This document shows positions 1 to 12,660 of a DNA stretch of 64,000 nt, piece after piece. Source of the DNA: Hyphomicrobiales bacterium. Its GTDB lineage: Bacteria; Pseudomonadota; Alphaproteobacteria; Rhizobiales; Rhodobiaceae. A program made the translations under genes and the position numbers. The notes under the pieces are model-generated. The model saw only the letters and a program-made list of their open reading frames with translations. It ran no database searches and was not told where the DNA came from. How positions within the stretch are numbered: position 1 is the stretch's first letter; the number at the start of each line of letters is the position of its first letter. The stretch is taken from NCBI GenBank assembly GCA_002869065.1, contig PKTR01000002.1, forward strand, positions 744,001-808,000, written 5' to 3'.

Positions 1-327
1 CTCGAAGGCCTTCTCGAGACGGATCCAGCTTTCCTCGCGGCGCGCCTTGTCGCGCGACAGCACGGCTTCACCGAGCGCGTTTTCGATGCGCTCGAGGTAA
101 ACCTCGACTTCGTCGCCGATCTTGAGGCCGCTTTCGCGACCCGGTGCGCCGAATTCCTTCAGCTGCACGCGGCCTTCGACCTTGAGGCCGACGTCGATGA
201 CGGCCAGGTCCTTTTCAATGCCGACAACCGTGCCCTTGACCACGGAGCCTTCATACATCTCGGTATCGGCGAGGGACTCTTCGAGAAGAGCGGCAAAATC
301 CTCGCGGGTGGGGTTCAGTTCAGTCAT
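1..327 (-). CDS. rpsA: 30S ribosomal protein S1, N-terminal part (runs off the left edge)
   Basis: This is the first 109 codons of ribosomal protein S1, which binds mRNA on the 30S subunit and helps load it for initiation. The protein starts MTELNPTREDFAALLEES, and the first S1 (OB-fold) domain begins near residue 30 with GSVVKGTVVGIEKD. The ATG at 325-327 is preceded by a good CAGGAG Shine-Dalgarno. The remaining S1 repeats lie outside the window. It follows cmk in the same direction, the usual cmk-rpsA order of proteobacteria. The 300-nt leader between them is described separately. The family assignment is firm; only the 3' end is missing. Confidence 0.96.
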   Translation of the reverse strand, partial: MTELNPTREDFAALLEESLADTEMYEGSVVKGTVVGIEKDLAVIDVGLKVEGRVQLKEFGAPGRESGLKIGDEVEVYLERIENALGEAVLSRDKARREESWIRLEKAFE

Positions 328-627
328 TTAAACTCCTGGAGCATCTCGCTCCTACTGCGCCGACGCTTGTGTCTCGTTGGCCGATCCATCGTTTCGGTTC
401 CAGTGCGGAACGACCGTCTTAGATAGACGGGCCGGCGCGTGCGAACCGATGGGCCGACACTCCTGTGTCTGGTCTGACCCGGCCCCGATCCGCGCCTGAA
501 ACAGGAGCGAATGCGTGGTGGACCGAAATCCTTCCTGAATGCTGTCCGTACCTTCCTCGCGGCCAAAACCGGCTTTCGAGGACCAGGCAAAGTGAACGCC
601 AAACGGGGCGTGTCGGAAGACCGCCCC
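328..627 (-). promoter_or_regulatory. cmk-rpsA spacer / rpsA leader
   Basis: This 300-nt non-coding stretch lies between cmk and rpsA. On the minus strand it opens with a possible weak terminator hairpin directly at the cmk stop (arms 605-610 and 622-627, then GTTTGG). About 130 nt before the rpsA ATG it contains a perfect small hairpin (GACAC 456-460, GTGTC 465-469) that displays AGGA in its loop on the mRNA strand. Several further GGA motifs are scattered through the leader. S1 autoregulates its own mRNA in enterobacteria. Whether this leader works the same way is inference. I see no credible ORF here. Confidence 0.45.
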
Positions 628-2660
<2,033 letters not shown>

Positions 2661-2824
2661 CTATCATGACGAAGGGGTCCCGTCACGCCGCAACGGCGGC
2701 CAAATCGGGGCGGAAAGCGAGGATATGGGGAAAAACTCCGTTCATATGTGCGGATTTGCTTTTGACATGCGCCGACTCAAGGTCTAATCACGGGCGCCAA
2801 TTTCAGATCGATGAGGCTAGACCC

Positions 2825-3244
2825 GTGACGAAACCGGAACTCGGCACCAAGCGGCATTGCCCCAGTTGCGGCGCCAAATATTACGACTTGAACCGCACTC
2901 CCATCACGTGCCCGAAATGCGGCACGATCTTCGAGCTTACCGTCGCACCGACGCGGACGGAGGCCAAGGCGAGCCCGGCCAAGGCCGCGCCTGCGAAGGC
3001 CGCCGAGCCCGAAGAGGACGATGAGGACGAGGCCGACGAAAACCTGATCTCGCTGGAAGAAGCGGATGAGGAAGCGTCGGGCGGTGACGACGACACTGTC
3101 GATGACGAGGAGTTTTCCGATATCGACGGCGGCGACGACATCGAAGACGACGATGACGACGACACGTTCCTCGAGGACGACGACGAGGACGGAGACGACG
3201 TTTCCGACCTGATCGTCTACGTCAAGGACGACGACGAAAGCTGA
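2825..3244 (+). CDS. TIGR02300-type acidic zinc-ribbon protein
   Basis: This is a small alphaproteobacterial protein of unknown function, about 139 residues, of the TIGR02300 kind. The N-terminus MTKPELGTKRHCPSC carries two CxxC pairs (C12/C15 and C29/C32) that look like a zinc ribbon. The rest is an extremely acidic tail dominated by Asp and Glu. I chose the GTG at 2825 because the conserved family N-terminus starts there and GAGG lies about 8 nt upstream. An in-frame ATG at 2666 would add 53 unconserved residues. The gene is divergent from aroA and sits just upstream of tRNA-Ala, its usual position. The function is not known; nucleic-acid or protein binding would be a guess. Confidence 0.88.
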   Translation: MTKPELGTKRHCPSCGAKYYDLNRTPITCPKCGTIFELTVAPTRTEAKASPAKAAPAKAAEPEEDDEDEADENLISLEEADEEASGGDDDTVDDEEFSDIDGGDDIEDDDDDDTFLEDDDEDGDDVSDLIVYVKDDDES

Positions 3245-3281
3245 CTGCGAAGCCGGTCGGGAATTTTTTTGTCGGCGCCTC

Positions 3282-3308
3282 TTGATTATCTCGCGCGCGC
3301 CGCATAAT
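3282..3308 (+). promoter_or_regulatory. possible promoter of tRNA-Ala
   Basis: TTGATT at 3282-3287 and CATAAT at 3303-3308 resemble -35 and -10 elements, with a short 15-nt spacer. The tRNA starts 42 nt after the -10. The short spacer lowers confidence. Confidence 0.35.
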
Positions 3309-3350
3309 TTCCGCCCGCGCTGCCGGATGAACCCGGCGGCGGAAACCGAT

Positions 3351-3426
<76 letters not shown>

Positions 3427-3454
3427 GGTTTCTTCAGCATCCGCTGAAACGAAC

Positions 3455-3479
3455 AAGCCGCCGCAAGGCGGCTTTTTTG
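3455..3479 (+). terminator. intrinsic terminator after tRNA-Ala
   Basis: AAGCCGCC and GGCGGCTT form a perfect stem around a GCAA tetraloop, followed by a T run. It ends the tRNA transcript about 30 nt after the CCA. Confidence 0.9.
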
Positions 3480-3753
3480 TTGCCCGGTCGAAACCGTCGC
3501 GGGGCATGTCCGGCGCGAACCGTGGCGTCACCCGCCGCCGCCGACGCCCATGGCGTCGCTCGAATCGTACTGTCGACAGCCTCCTTCGCCGTTTCGGCGG
3601 CTGGTCCGTTCGCAGCCCCCGACGCGGAGGGCCGGAAGCGCCCAACAGGCGGCCTTGCCGCGAAATGGCATGGCGCATTTCCTTAGCCGGATTTCATTCT
3701 GATGCCGCAATTTGGAGGTAACATTCAGAAATAATCCGGAAAGGGAGGTCATC
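3480..3753. other. non-coding spacer upstream of the RTX gene
   Basis: About 270 nt between the tRNA terminator and the RTX gene. I see no conserved ORF, no repeat and no clear promoter. A strong GGGAGG ribosome-binding site lies at its right end. Confidence 0.5.
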
Positions 3754-4929
3754 ATGACGACGTTCCCATCCACAACGGTCAGCTACTACGAAGACCGTGC
3801 CGACGGCGGGTATGCGTGGAATGTTAGATACGATCTGCAATTCGGCGGACAGGCCTTCAACATCAAGCTGAAGGTTGATCTTGTCGGCGACGATCCCGGC
3901 ACTCTCGCCTCGGTCTGGCTGAACGGCGCGAATTCCATCTGGAACAACAATGTCTGCTTCGCCGACGGCAAGCGGATGTACGAGGTCAAGTTCGACATGG
4001 ATTGGGTCAACAGCGGCGCCCATCAGGTGGTGACCGTGGTTGACGGCTATGGCCGCACCAACATGACGACCTGGTATACCTCGACCAGTTGGGACGCGTC
4101 CTACCAGGACCAGATCGCGGCCCACGAAGTCGGCCACATGCTCGGCAATTTCGACGAATATTCGGGCGGCGCGACCTATAACGGCTACACGACGACCGGT
4201 TCGCTGATGTCCGACCTCGTGGTCGACGACATGGAACGCTATTACTGGGGCGTGGAGTATTTCGCCGAACAGTACAGCGGCCTGACGCTGAGCACCGTCG
4301 AGATCTATCACGCGAGCAACGCCTCGACCTGGGTTACCGGTACCGCCGGGCAAGACGCCCTCTTCGCCCATGGCGGCGATGATCATGTCGCCGGCCGCGC
4401 CGGCGGCGATCTGATCAGGGGCGGTTCCGGATCCGACAAGATTTTCGGTGAATACGGCAATGACGTTCTGTTCGGCGAGGTCGGTCGCGACACGCTGAAC
4501 GGCGGCTACGGCGCCGACACTCTGAACGGCGGCGTCTACAATGATGTGCTGTATGGCCGTATTGGCCGCGATGTGCTCCTGGGCGGCGGCCAGGCCGACA
4601 AGCTGTTCGGCAATCAGGGCTACGACACGCTCAAGGGCGGTGGCGGCAACGATGTCCTGACTGGCGGCCCCGGCAATGACCGGTTGCTCGGCAATTTCGG
4701 CGCCGACCGCTTCGTCTTCGACGACGGCTTCGACAGGGACCGCATCGTCGACTTCACGCCGAATGTCGATACGATCGACCTGCGGCCCTATTCAGGCCTT
4801 GCGAACTTCTCCGATGTCACCATCCGTGCGAACCCGGCAGGCTACGCGGTCGTCGATCTGGGCAGCGACGAGATCGTCCTGGTCGGCGTGACACCGAGCC
4901 AGCTCGACGCCGGCGACTTTCTGGTCTGA
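3754..4929 (+). CDS. RTX (hemolysin-type) calcium-binding protein with an HExxH metalloprotease-like domain
   Basis: This is a 391-residue protein, probably secreted. An N-terminal beta-rich region is followed by HEVGHMLGNFDEY at residues 124-136. That fits a metzincin-like HExxHxxGxxD zinc site (H124, E125, H128, D134), with a possible Met-turn at SLMSD (M152). From about residue 204 to 325 there are tandem GGxGxDxL-type RTX nonapeptides, as in proteins secreted by type I systems. The C-terminus has the usual DFTPNVDTIDL segment. There is no N-terminal signal peptide, as expected for type I export. The ATG at 3754 has an ideal AGGGAGG upstream; the longer frame would need TTG at 3712. No transporter genes are nearby. 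Its target is unknown. An AprI/Inh-type inhibitor gene lies 1.7 kb away. Confidence 0.85.
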   Translation: MTTFPSTTVSYYEDRADGGYAWNVRYDLQFGGQAFNIKLKVDLVGDDPGTLASVWLNGANSIWNNNVCFADGKRMYEVKFDMDWVNSGAHQVVTVVDGYGRTNMTTWYTSTSWDASYQDQIAAHEVGHMLGNFDEYSGGATYNGYTTTGSLMSDLVVDDMERYYWGVEYFAEQYSGLTLSTVEIYHASNASTWVTGTAGQDALFAHGGDDHVAGRAGGDLIRGGSGSDKIFGEYGNDVLFGEVGRDTLNGGYGADTLNGGVYNDVLYGRIGRDVLLGGGQADKLFGNQGYDTLKGGGGNDVLTGGPGNDRLLGNFGADRFVFDDGFDRDRIVDFTPNVDTIDLRPYSGLANFSDVTIRANPAGYAVVDLGSDEIVLVGVTPSQLDAGDFLV

Positions 4930-4948
4930 TACGGCCGCAACGACACGG

Positions 4949-4976
4949 CGCGGCGGACATTTGCCCGCCGCGTTTT
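4949..4976 (+). terminator. intrinsic terminator after the RTX gene
   Basis: CGCGGCGG (4949-4956) pairs with CCGCCGCG (4965-4972) and is followed by TTTT. It separates the RTX gene from the convergent CMD-family gene. Confidence 0.8.
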
Positions 4977-5007
4977 CCGTGCCTCGATCCGCGGAATGCA
5001 GTGAGCG

Positions 5008-5409
5008 CTATTCGCCGACCTTGAAGCGATCGTCGACGGGAACCTGCATGCCGGTGACCAGCTTATTGGTCTCGTTGGCCAGACCGACGACGGCGAGCAG
5101 TTCCATCAGCTGGGCTTCGCTCATGCCCTTGGCGCGGGCGGCGGCCGTGTGCGAGTGAATGCAATATTCGCAGCCGGTCGTCGCCGACACCGCGACATAG
5201 ATCATCTCCTTGACCAGCGGATCGAGCGCGCCCGGCGCCATCACTTCCTTGATGCTTTCCCAGGTGCGTTTCAGCAGCTTCGGGTCATGGGCGATCGCGC
5301 GCCAGAAATTGTTGACGTAATCGGTGTTGCGTGTGGCGCGGATGTCGTCAAAGACGGCCTTGACCTCCGGCCCGGCCTCGGCGTCGCTGATCAAAGTGAC
5401 TGTCGCCAT
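5008..5409 (-). CDS. carboxymuconolactone decarboxylase (AhpD-like) family protein
   Basis: A 133-residue protein with the AhpD/CMD helical fold. The family motif is TTGCEYCIHSH, with C80 and C83 forming the CxxC pair and H87 following. This is the arrangement of the peroxidase-type members that reduce hydroperoxides through a cysteine pair. The ATG at 5407-5409 is chosen because AGGGAGA lies just upstream and the family begins there; an upstream in-frame ATG at 5481 would add 24 unconserved residues. It converges on the RTX gene. Its physiological substrate cannot be read from the sequence, and the CMD name does not imply beta-ketoadipate metabolism. Confidence 0.88.
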   Translation of the reverse strand: MATVTLISDAEAGPEVKAVFDDIRATRNTDYVNNFWRAIAHDPKLLKRTWESIKEVMAPGALDPLVKEMIYVAVSATTGCEYCIHSHTAAARAKGMSEAQLMELLAVVGLANETNKLVTGMQVPVDDRFKVGE

Positions 5410-5534
5410 GGAAATCTCCCTTGAACGCCGTGCCGGGAAAGGAAACCGATCGCGCGGGGCGATCGCCGGTGGCATCGGCAAAGAATTGCGGTCCGCCGAC
5501 TGTAGCAGATCGACGCTCGCTGTCGCTTGGCGGA

Positions 5535-6320
5535 TCAGGCGATCTCGGCCTTCAATCGCGTCACCGCGATGCCGGCATTGCGCGCGACCATGGCCACGGA
5601 GCGTTCAACCATTGCCCGCTCTATCGCATTGTCGAGGCTGGCCCTGGAACCGCGCCCGTCGACGACGATCCAGGCCTGACCGGGCAGCACCGCATCGATG
5701 GCGACGTAGCGCGCCGCACCGAGGCGCTCGCACACGGCGGCAACCCCCGGCGCGACCTTGCCCGCCCGACATTCGGCGAACACGGTGGCGAGAAATTCCG
5801 GCAGATCGCGCACCACGGCGATGGTCGCGGTGTGTTTTTCATCGCACACGGTATGGATGCGGCAGAGCGCCGGCCCTTCCGGTGCCTGCGGCAGCGCCCA
5901 GCCGTGCTCGGTGCGCCGGGCGACGCCGACATCGGTCCAGTCGACGCGAATCGAAACCGAGGCCGGCTGGCGGCTCTGTTCCACCGCCTTGCGCAATTCC
6001 ACCGACAGGCCGTCATTGGGACGATGATCGTTGGCGCCGTTGCCCGGCACGCTCCAGCCGCCGACATGGCGACCAAGCCGCATGCGGCGGAACACGACCT
6101 GTCGGCGCGACAGATCGACATTCTCGACCCGCCAGCCGGCGTCGAGCCAGGCCTGCTGATGCACCATCTGGCCACCGTGATTGGCCCACCACGTTCGGTG
6201 TTCGGAGGCACTCGGCGGCAGCGCCTTGCCGAGAATTTCGCCGATCTCATCGAAACCGGCGGTCCATTCCAGATCGGAGAGCTCGCTCATATGGCGGCGT
6301 AGGGGATCGTATTTGCCCAT
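5535..6320 (-). CDS. DUF7662-like domain protein of unknown function
   Basis: A protein of about 261 residues from the ATG at 6320. The N-terminus GKYDPLRRHM, then WTAGFDEIGEILGKALPPSA, RTWWANHG, QAWLDAGW and VVFRR, follow the pattern I associate with the DUF7662 domain (about 75 residues). The remaining 180 residues show no motif I recognise and contain no membrane segment or signal peptide. Alternative in-frame starts are an ATG at 6365 and a TTG at 6404. None has a strong Shine-Dalgarno, so I chose the one nearest the conserved domain. It is transcribed toward the CMD gene, within the accessory stretch between tRNA-Ala and gyrB. The role is unknown. Confidence 0.7.
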   Translation of the reverse strand: MGKYDPLRRHMSELSDLEWTAGFDEIGEILGKALPPSASEHRTWWANHGGQMVHQQAWLDAGWRVENVDLSRRQVVFRRMRLGRHVGGWSVPGNGANDHRPNDGLSVELRKAVEQSRQPASVSIRVDWTDVGVARRTEHGWALPQAPEGPALCRIHTVCDEKHTATIAVVRDLPEFLATVFAECRAGKVAPGVAAVCERLGAARYVAIDAVLPGQAWIVVDGRGSRASLDNAIERAMVERSVAMVARNAGIAVTRLKAEIA

Positions 6321-6619
6321 TCTTTTTGTCGGTTCTGCGACCGTCTCCCGGCGTTTCCTTCGCATGAATGCTAACCGCAATAGTGCGAAAAGCCGTCGGG
6401 ACAACTTGTCGCTTTAGACAGGCGGAATGGCGCAGTCGAGAAAAGTCGGAAAAATGCCACGCACAACCGCACCGCGCAGACGCGGTGACGGGCGGAATCG
6501 TTCGTTTCGGGCGGGGAAACAGCCGACGGTGACGCTTGCTTTCAGGCGGGCAAACGTGTGCCGCTCACGACCTATATGTCGCGACGGCTAAAGCCCCGCG
6601 CGCCTTTGGCGAGTTCGTT
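6321..6619. other. non-coding spacer
   Basis: About 300 nt between the DUF7662-like gene and the inhibitor gene, both on the minus strand. I see no ORF with family similarity and no convincing terminator. Confidence 0.4.
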
Positions 6620-7174
6620 TTAGCGGAAAATGGAGATCGGCTGGCCGACAGTGGTCTGGCCGTTGAACTTCTCCGACGCCGTGCCGTAGAGCAGCGCGAC
6701 ATTGGCACCGCCGCCATCCTTCAGGATGACCTGCTTGCCGTTCAGATCCCAGGCCGCGACGTTCTTCAACGTGTCCGACCCACAACCGCGCGTGGTGGCG
6801 CGATAGCCGCCGGTCCAGGTGGTCAGCGTCATGAAGAGCTGGCAGCTGTCCGAGCCCGACGCGACGGTCCAGCCGCCGAGCAGGTCGGTACGGCCGACTT
6901 CGACGCTCGAGGCGGGCTCGGCCATCGGCTGGGCGGCGGCAACCTGGGCCTCGCCGTCGACCGGCGGCTGTTCGCCATCGGCCAGCGGATCGGTCATCGG
7001 CTGCTCGGCATCCTGGCCATTGGTCAGGTCAACGGGCGCAAGCTGCGAGGACTGCACGGGCGTCGTCGGCGCGGCGGGCAGCGGGCTCACATAGGAGCGC
7101 GAGTCGAAACCCAGGCGCGAACAGGCGCCAAGCGCCAGGCCACAAGACAGAATGATCAGAATAGAACGCCGCAT
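6620..7174 (-). CDS. AprI/Inh-type metalloprotease inhibitor lipoprotein
   Basis: A 184-residue protein. The N-terminus is a lipoprotein signal peptide with lipobox LGAC, and C18 is the predicted lipidated residue. A Pro/Ala/Gln-rich linker runs to about residue 90. The C-terminal domain (about 95-184) begins LGGWTVASGSDSCQLF and ends GQPISIFR. It has the WxL and two-Cys pattern of the Inh family, a small beta-barrel that inhibits serralysin-type metalloproteases in the periplasm. It is separate from gyrB by a 215-nt spacer that contains a near-consensus CtrA-like site. In alphaproteobacteria this domain is common and not always tied to a protease, so an inhibitory role here is inference. Confidence 0.82.
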   Translation of the reverse strand: MRRSILIILSCGLALGACSRLGFDSRSYVSPLPAAPTTPVQSSQLAPVDLTNGQDAEQPMTDPLADGEQPPVDGEAQVAAAQPMAEPASSVEVGRTDLLGGWTVASGSDSCQLFMTLTTWTGGYRATTRGCGSDTLKNVAAWDLNGKQVILKDGGGANVALLYGTASEKFNGQTTVGQPISIFR

Positions 7175-7389
7175 ATCCCCAAAGTCCTCATTGGTGGGAA
7201 CAGATGTTCCCTCCAGCCTTCCCGCCCCTGTCTAGCATACTTGCATCATGGCTGTTGTAAGGCAGGCATGGTTAACAGCGCTTTACGGCCCCGTATTGGC
7301 GGCAATCGTGATGGATATGCAACAAATTCGACGCGCGACCGCGGCCGATCGTCCAACGGATAGGATTGGAACAGCCGCGTCGACGAGGG

Positions 7390-10084
<2,695 letters not shown>

Positions 10085-11065
10085 ATGTCCTTTCCACGCA
10101 CCGCACTTGGTTTCTTCCCGACACCGGTCACCGATCTGACGCGCCTGTCGCGGGTGCTCGGCGGGCCGAAACTGTTCATCAAGCGCGACGACCAGACCGG
10201 CCTTGCGCTTGGCGGCAACAAGACCCGCAAGCTCGAATTCCTTGTCGGCGAGGCGATCGATCAGGGCTGCGATACGGTGATCACCGGCGGAGCGATGCAG
10301 TCGAACCATTGCCGGCAGACGGCGGCGGCGGCTGCCGCGACGGGCCTGCACTGCCATCTGGTGCTCGGCGGCGAGGCGCCGGACAGGTCAGAAGGCAATC
10401 TGCTGCTCGACGAGGTGCTCGGCGCGACGCTGCATTGGGCCGGACCGATGCGCAAGGGCGAGACGATCCCGGCACTGGCCGAAATGCTGCGCAACGAGGG
10501 CCGCAATCCCTACATCATCCCCTATGGCGGATCGAACGCGGTCGGCGCGCGCGGCTTCGTCGCCGCGATGGGCGAATTGCGCGGCCAGATCGAGGCCGGT
10601 CTGCCGGCACCGACCCATGTCGTCTTTGCCTCGTCCTCGGGCGGAACGCATGCGGGCATGATCGTCGGCGCACGGGCGTTCGGCATCGAGGCGGAAATCA
10701 TCGGCATCGGCATCGACAAGGATGCGCCGCGCGACGAGGAGAGCCTTGCCGGCTTCATCCATCATTTGAGCGTCGACGTCGCCGCCGACTACGGCTTTTC
10801 CGAAACGATCGCGCCGGGCGATGTGATCCTCGACGACAGCTTCATCGGCGAGGGCTATGGCGTCGTCGGCGATCTGGAAAAGGAAGCGATCAACCTGCTG
10901 GCCCGCAGCGAGGGCATCCTCGTCGATCCGGTCTACACGGGCCGTGCCTTCGGCGGTCTCGTCGCGCTGGTGCGCAACGGCCGGTTCGGCCCCAACGACC
11001 GGGTTCTGTTCTGGCATACAGGTGGCGCTCCGGCGCTGTTCGCCTATGGCGACAAGCTTGTCTGA
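10085..11065 (+). CDS. D-cysteine desulfhydrase / ACC deaminase family PLP enzyme
   Basis: A 326-residue fold-type II PLP enzyme. The PLP lysine is K46 in ALGGNKTRKLEF, followed by ITGGAMQSNHCRQTAAAAA and the phosphate-binding SSSGGTHAGM. These are typical of D-cysteine desulfhydrase (pyruvate, sulfide and ammonia from D-cysteine) and its relative 1-aminocyclopropane-1-carboxylate deaminase. Sequence reading alone does not separate the two activities; the length and the YIIPYGGSNAVGARGF segment lean toward the desulfhydrase branch. The next gene starts inside its 3' end, indicating co-translation with an FMN reductase. Confidence 0.85.
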   Translation: MSFPRTALGFFPTPVTDLTRLSRVLGGPKLFIKRDDQTGLALGGNKTRKLEFLVGEAIDQGCDTVITGGAMQSNHCRQTAAAAAATGLHCHLVLGGEAPDRSEGNLLLDEVLGATLHWAGPMRKGETIPALAEMLRNEGRNPYIIPYGGSNAVGARGFVAAMGELRGQIEAGLPAPTHVVFASSSGGTHAGMIVGARAFGIEAEIIGIGIDKDAPRDEESLAGFIHHLSVDVAADYGFSETIAPGDVILDDSFIGEGYGVVGDLEKEAINLLARSEGILVDPVYTGRAFGGLVALVRNGRFGPNDRVLFWHTGGAPALFAYGDKLV

Positions 11066-11636
11066 ACAGCGCCCGGCGGGGCGCTCCTTGCGACTGCTGG
11101 CGCTGTCGGGCAGCGTGCGGCAATTGTCGACCAACACCGCCTTGTTGCGCCGGCTTGCCGAGCTTGCGCCTGAGGCCGTGACCGTTGATGTCTTCGAGGG
11201 TATCGGCGCCTTGCCAATCTTCAGTCCGGACCGCGAAGGCGACCTGACGCCGACATCCGTGCTTGCGTTCGCTGCGCTGGTCGAAAAGGCGGACGGCCTG
11301 ATTTTTTCCAGTCCCGAATATGCCCACGGCATTCCCGGCGGCCTGAAAAACGCCCTCGACTGGCTCGTCTCACGCAGCGAAATACCAGAGAAGCCCGGCA
11401 TGTTGCTGCACGCCTCACACCGCGGCGATGTGGCACTTGCGGCACTCCGCGAGGTGCTGACCACGATCAAGGTGGCCCTCGTGGACGAGGCCTTCGCAAC
11501 CGTTCCCCTCATAGGAAAAACGCCGGACGAGGTCGCCGCGCTGCTGCATCATCCCGAGATCGAGGGCATGCTGCGGGACAAGCTTTCCGTCTTCGTCAGC
11601 GCGCTTCCGGGCGAGCAATCCGCCTGCGATGAGTGA
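11046..11636 (+). CDS. NADPH-dependent FMN reductase family protein
   Basis: A 196-residue flavodoxin-like reductase. The N-terminal LLALSGSVRQLSTNTALL is the FMN phosphate-binding loop, and SSPEYAHGIPGGLKNALDWL is the family signature that contacts the isoalloxazine ring. The likely physiological reaction is NAD(P)H-dependent reduction of FMN or quinone-like acceptors in the cytosol. The ATG at 11046 overlaps the upstream gene by 20 nt. Its stop is one base from the stop of the convergent EamA gene. A second, distinct member of the same family is encoded at 35608-36192. Confidence 0.88.
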   Translation: MATSLSEQRPAGRSLRLLALSGSVRQLSTNTALLRRLAELAPEAVTVDVFEGIGALPIFSPDREGDLTPTSVLAFAALVEKADGLIFSSPEYAHGIPGGLKNALDWLVSRSEIPEKPGMLLHASHRGDVALAALREVLTTIKVALVDEAFATVPLIGKTPDEVAALLHHPEIEGMLRDKLSVFVSALPGEQSACDE

Positions 11637-11637
11637 C

Positions 11638-12528
11638 TCACTCGAGGAAGATCAGCGCGGTGCCGATGACGACGAGCGCTGCGCCGAACCAGGCGCCGAG
11701 CGCGGGACGCTCGCCGGTGCGCCACCACAAAAGCGGCAGGATGATCGCCGGTGTCGTCGCCGACAGCGTCGCGATGATGCCGACCTCGCCGCCCGACAGC
11801 GCAAACAGCAGCAGCGTCATGCCGACGCCCATGCCGATGAAGCCCGATATCGCCACCGTGCGCGCGACCGACCAGGTGAGCGGATTGCGCTGGTGGAAGC
11901 GTTTGACGGGCAACTGCATCAGCAATGAGAGGCCGATGACGGCGACGCCGACGCGAAGCGCCGAGACGGCAATCGGGTCGGCGCCGGCCGCCATCACGGG
12001 CCGGGCGATCAGCGAGCCGACGGACTGGGAGAGCGCCGCGGCAAGGCCGAGCAGAACGCCGACCCAGAGCGGACCCTGGATGTTCTCCCACTGGTGAAGC
12101 TGCGAGCGGCGCTTGCCAAAGACGATGGCGAGCACGACGCCGGCGATCGCTGTGACGATGCCGGTCACGGTCTGCAACGGCAGCGCCTCGCCGAGGAAGA
12201 TCCAGCCAAGCACGGTCGACATCGGCGCGTTCATGGCAAAGAGGATGCCGGTGCGGCGCGGGCCGAGCCGGTTCAATGTCAGGAACAGCGCGGTATCGCC
12301 GAGGAAGATGCCGACGAAGCCGGAGGCCAGGATCGGCAACATTTCGTTTCCGGTGATCGTTGCCCAACTGCCTGAGACGATCGTCACGCCGGCGAGCAGC
12401 ACGAAGACCATCGCCATGCGCAGGCGGTTGAAGGCAATGGCACCGAGGTGGCCGGCAGGACCGGTCGAGATCATGCCGGTGAGGGCCCAGCAGGTGGCGG
12501 CCGCCAGCGCGGCGAGTTGGTATTCCAT
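11638..12528 (-). CDS. EamA (DMT) family transporter
   Basis: A 296-residue inner-membrane protein with about ten hydrophobic segments arranged as two EamA repeats, for example SGFVGIFLGDTALFLTLNRLG in the first and ISGFIGMGVGMTLLLFALSG in the second. The drug/metabolite transporter superfamily exports amino acids, nucleotides or other small metabolites. The substrate cannot be predicted here. The ATG at 12526-12528 (MEYQLAALAAATCWALTG) is chosen because it begins at the first membrane segment; an in-frame ATG 30 codons upstream adds a non-membrane, low-complexity stretch. It converges on the FMN reductase gene. Confidence 0.88.
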   Translation of the reverse strand: MEYQLAALAAATCWALTGMISTGPAGHLGAIAFNRLRMAMVFVLLAGVTIVSGSWATITGNEMLPILASGFVGIFLGDTALFLTLNRLGPRRTGILFAMNAPMSTVLGWIFLGEALPLQTVTGIVTAIAGVVLAIVFGKRRSQLHQWENIQGPLWVGVLLGLAAALSQSVGSLIARPVMAAGADPIAVSALRVGVAVIGLSLLMQLPVKRFHQRNPLTWSVARTVAISGFIGMGVGMTLLLFALSGGEVGIIATLSATTPAIILPLLWWRTGERPALGAWFGAALVVIGTALIFLE

Positions 12529-12660
12529 GATCCTGCCCAGCGAAAAGGAGCCGCCCGCGCCGCGTTCCGGCAGCGTCGGCGAAGGGCTTCTCATACTGCA
12601 AACGGGAAGTGCGAGCACGCGCCTTTTTCGTCGCGGCGGTTGGAGTCGCGAAGTCGGGCG

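Noticed and set aside
2666-2824. N-terminal extension of the TIGR02300 protein
   Set aside because: The conserved family start is the GTG at 2825, and the extra 53 residues look like translated promoter DNA.
12529-12660. Repeat-type element between the EamA gene and recF
   Set aside because: The stretch encodes a low-complexity SPTLPERGAGGS-like peptide upstream of the EamA start, but I could not find a second copy in the window.
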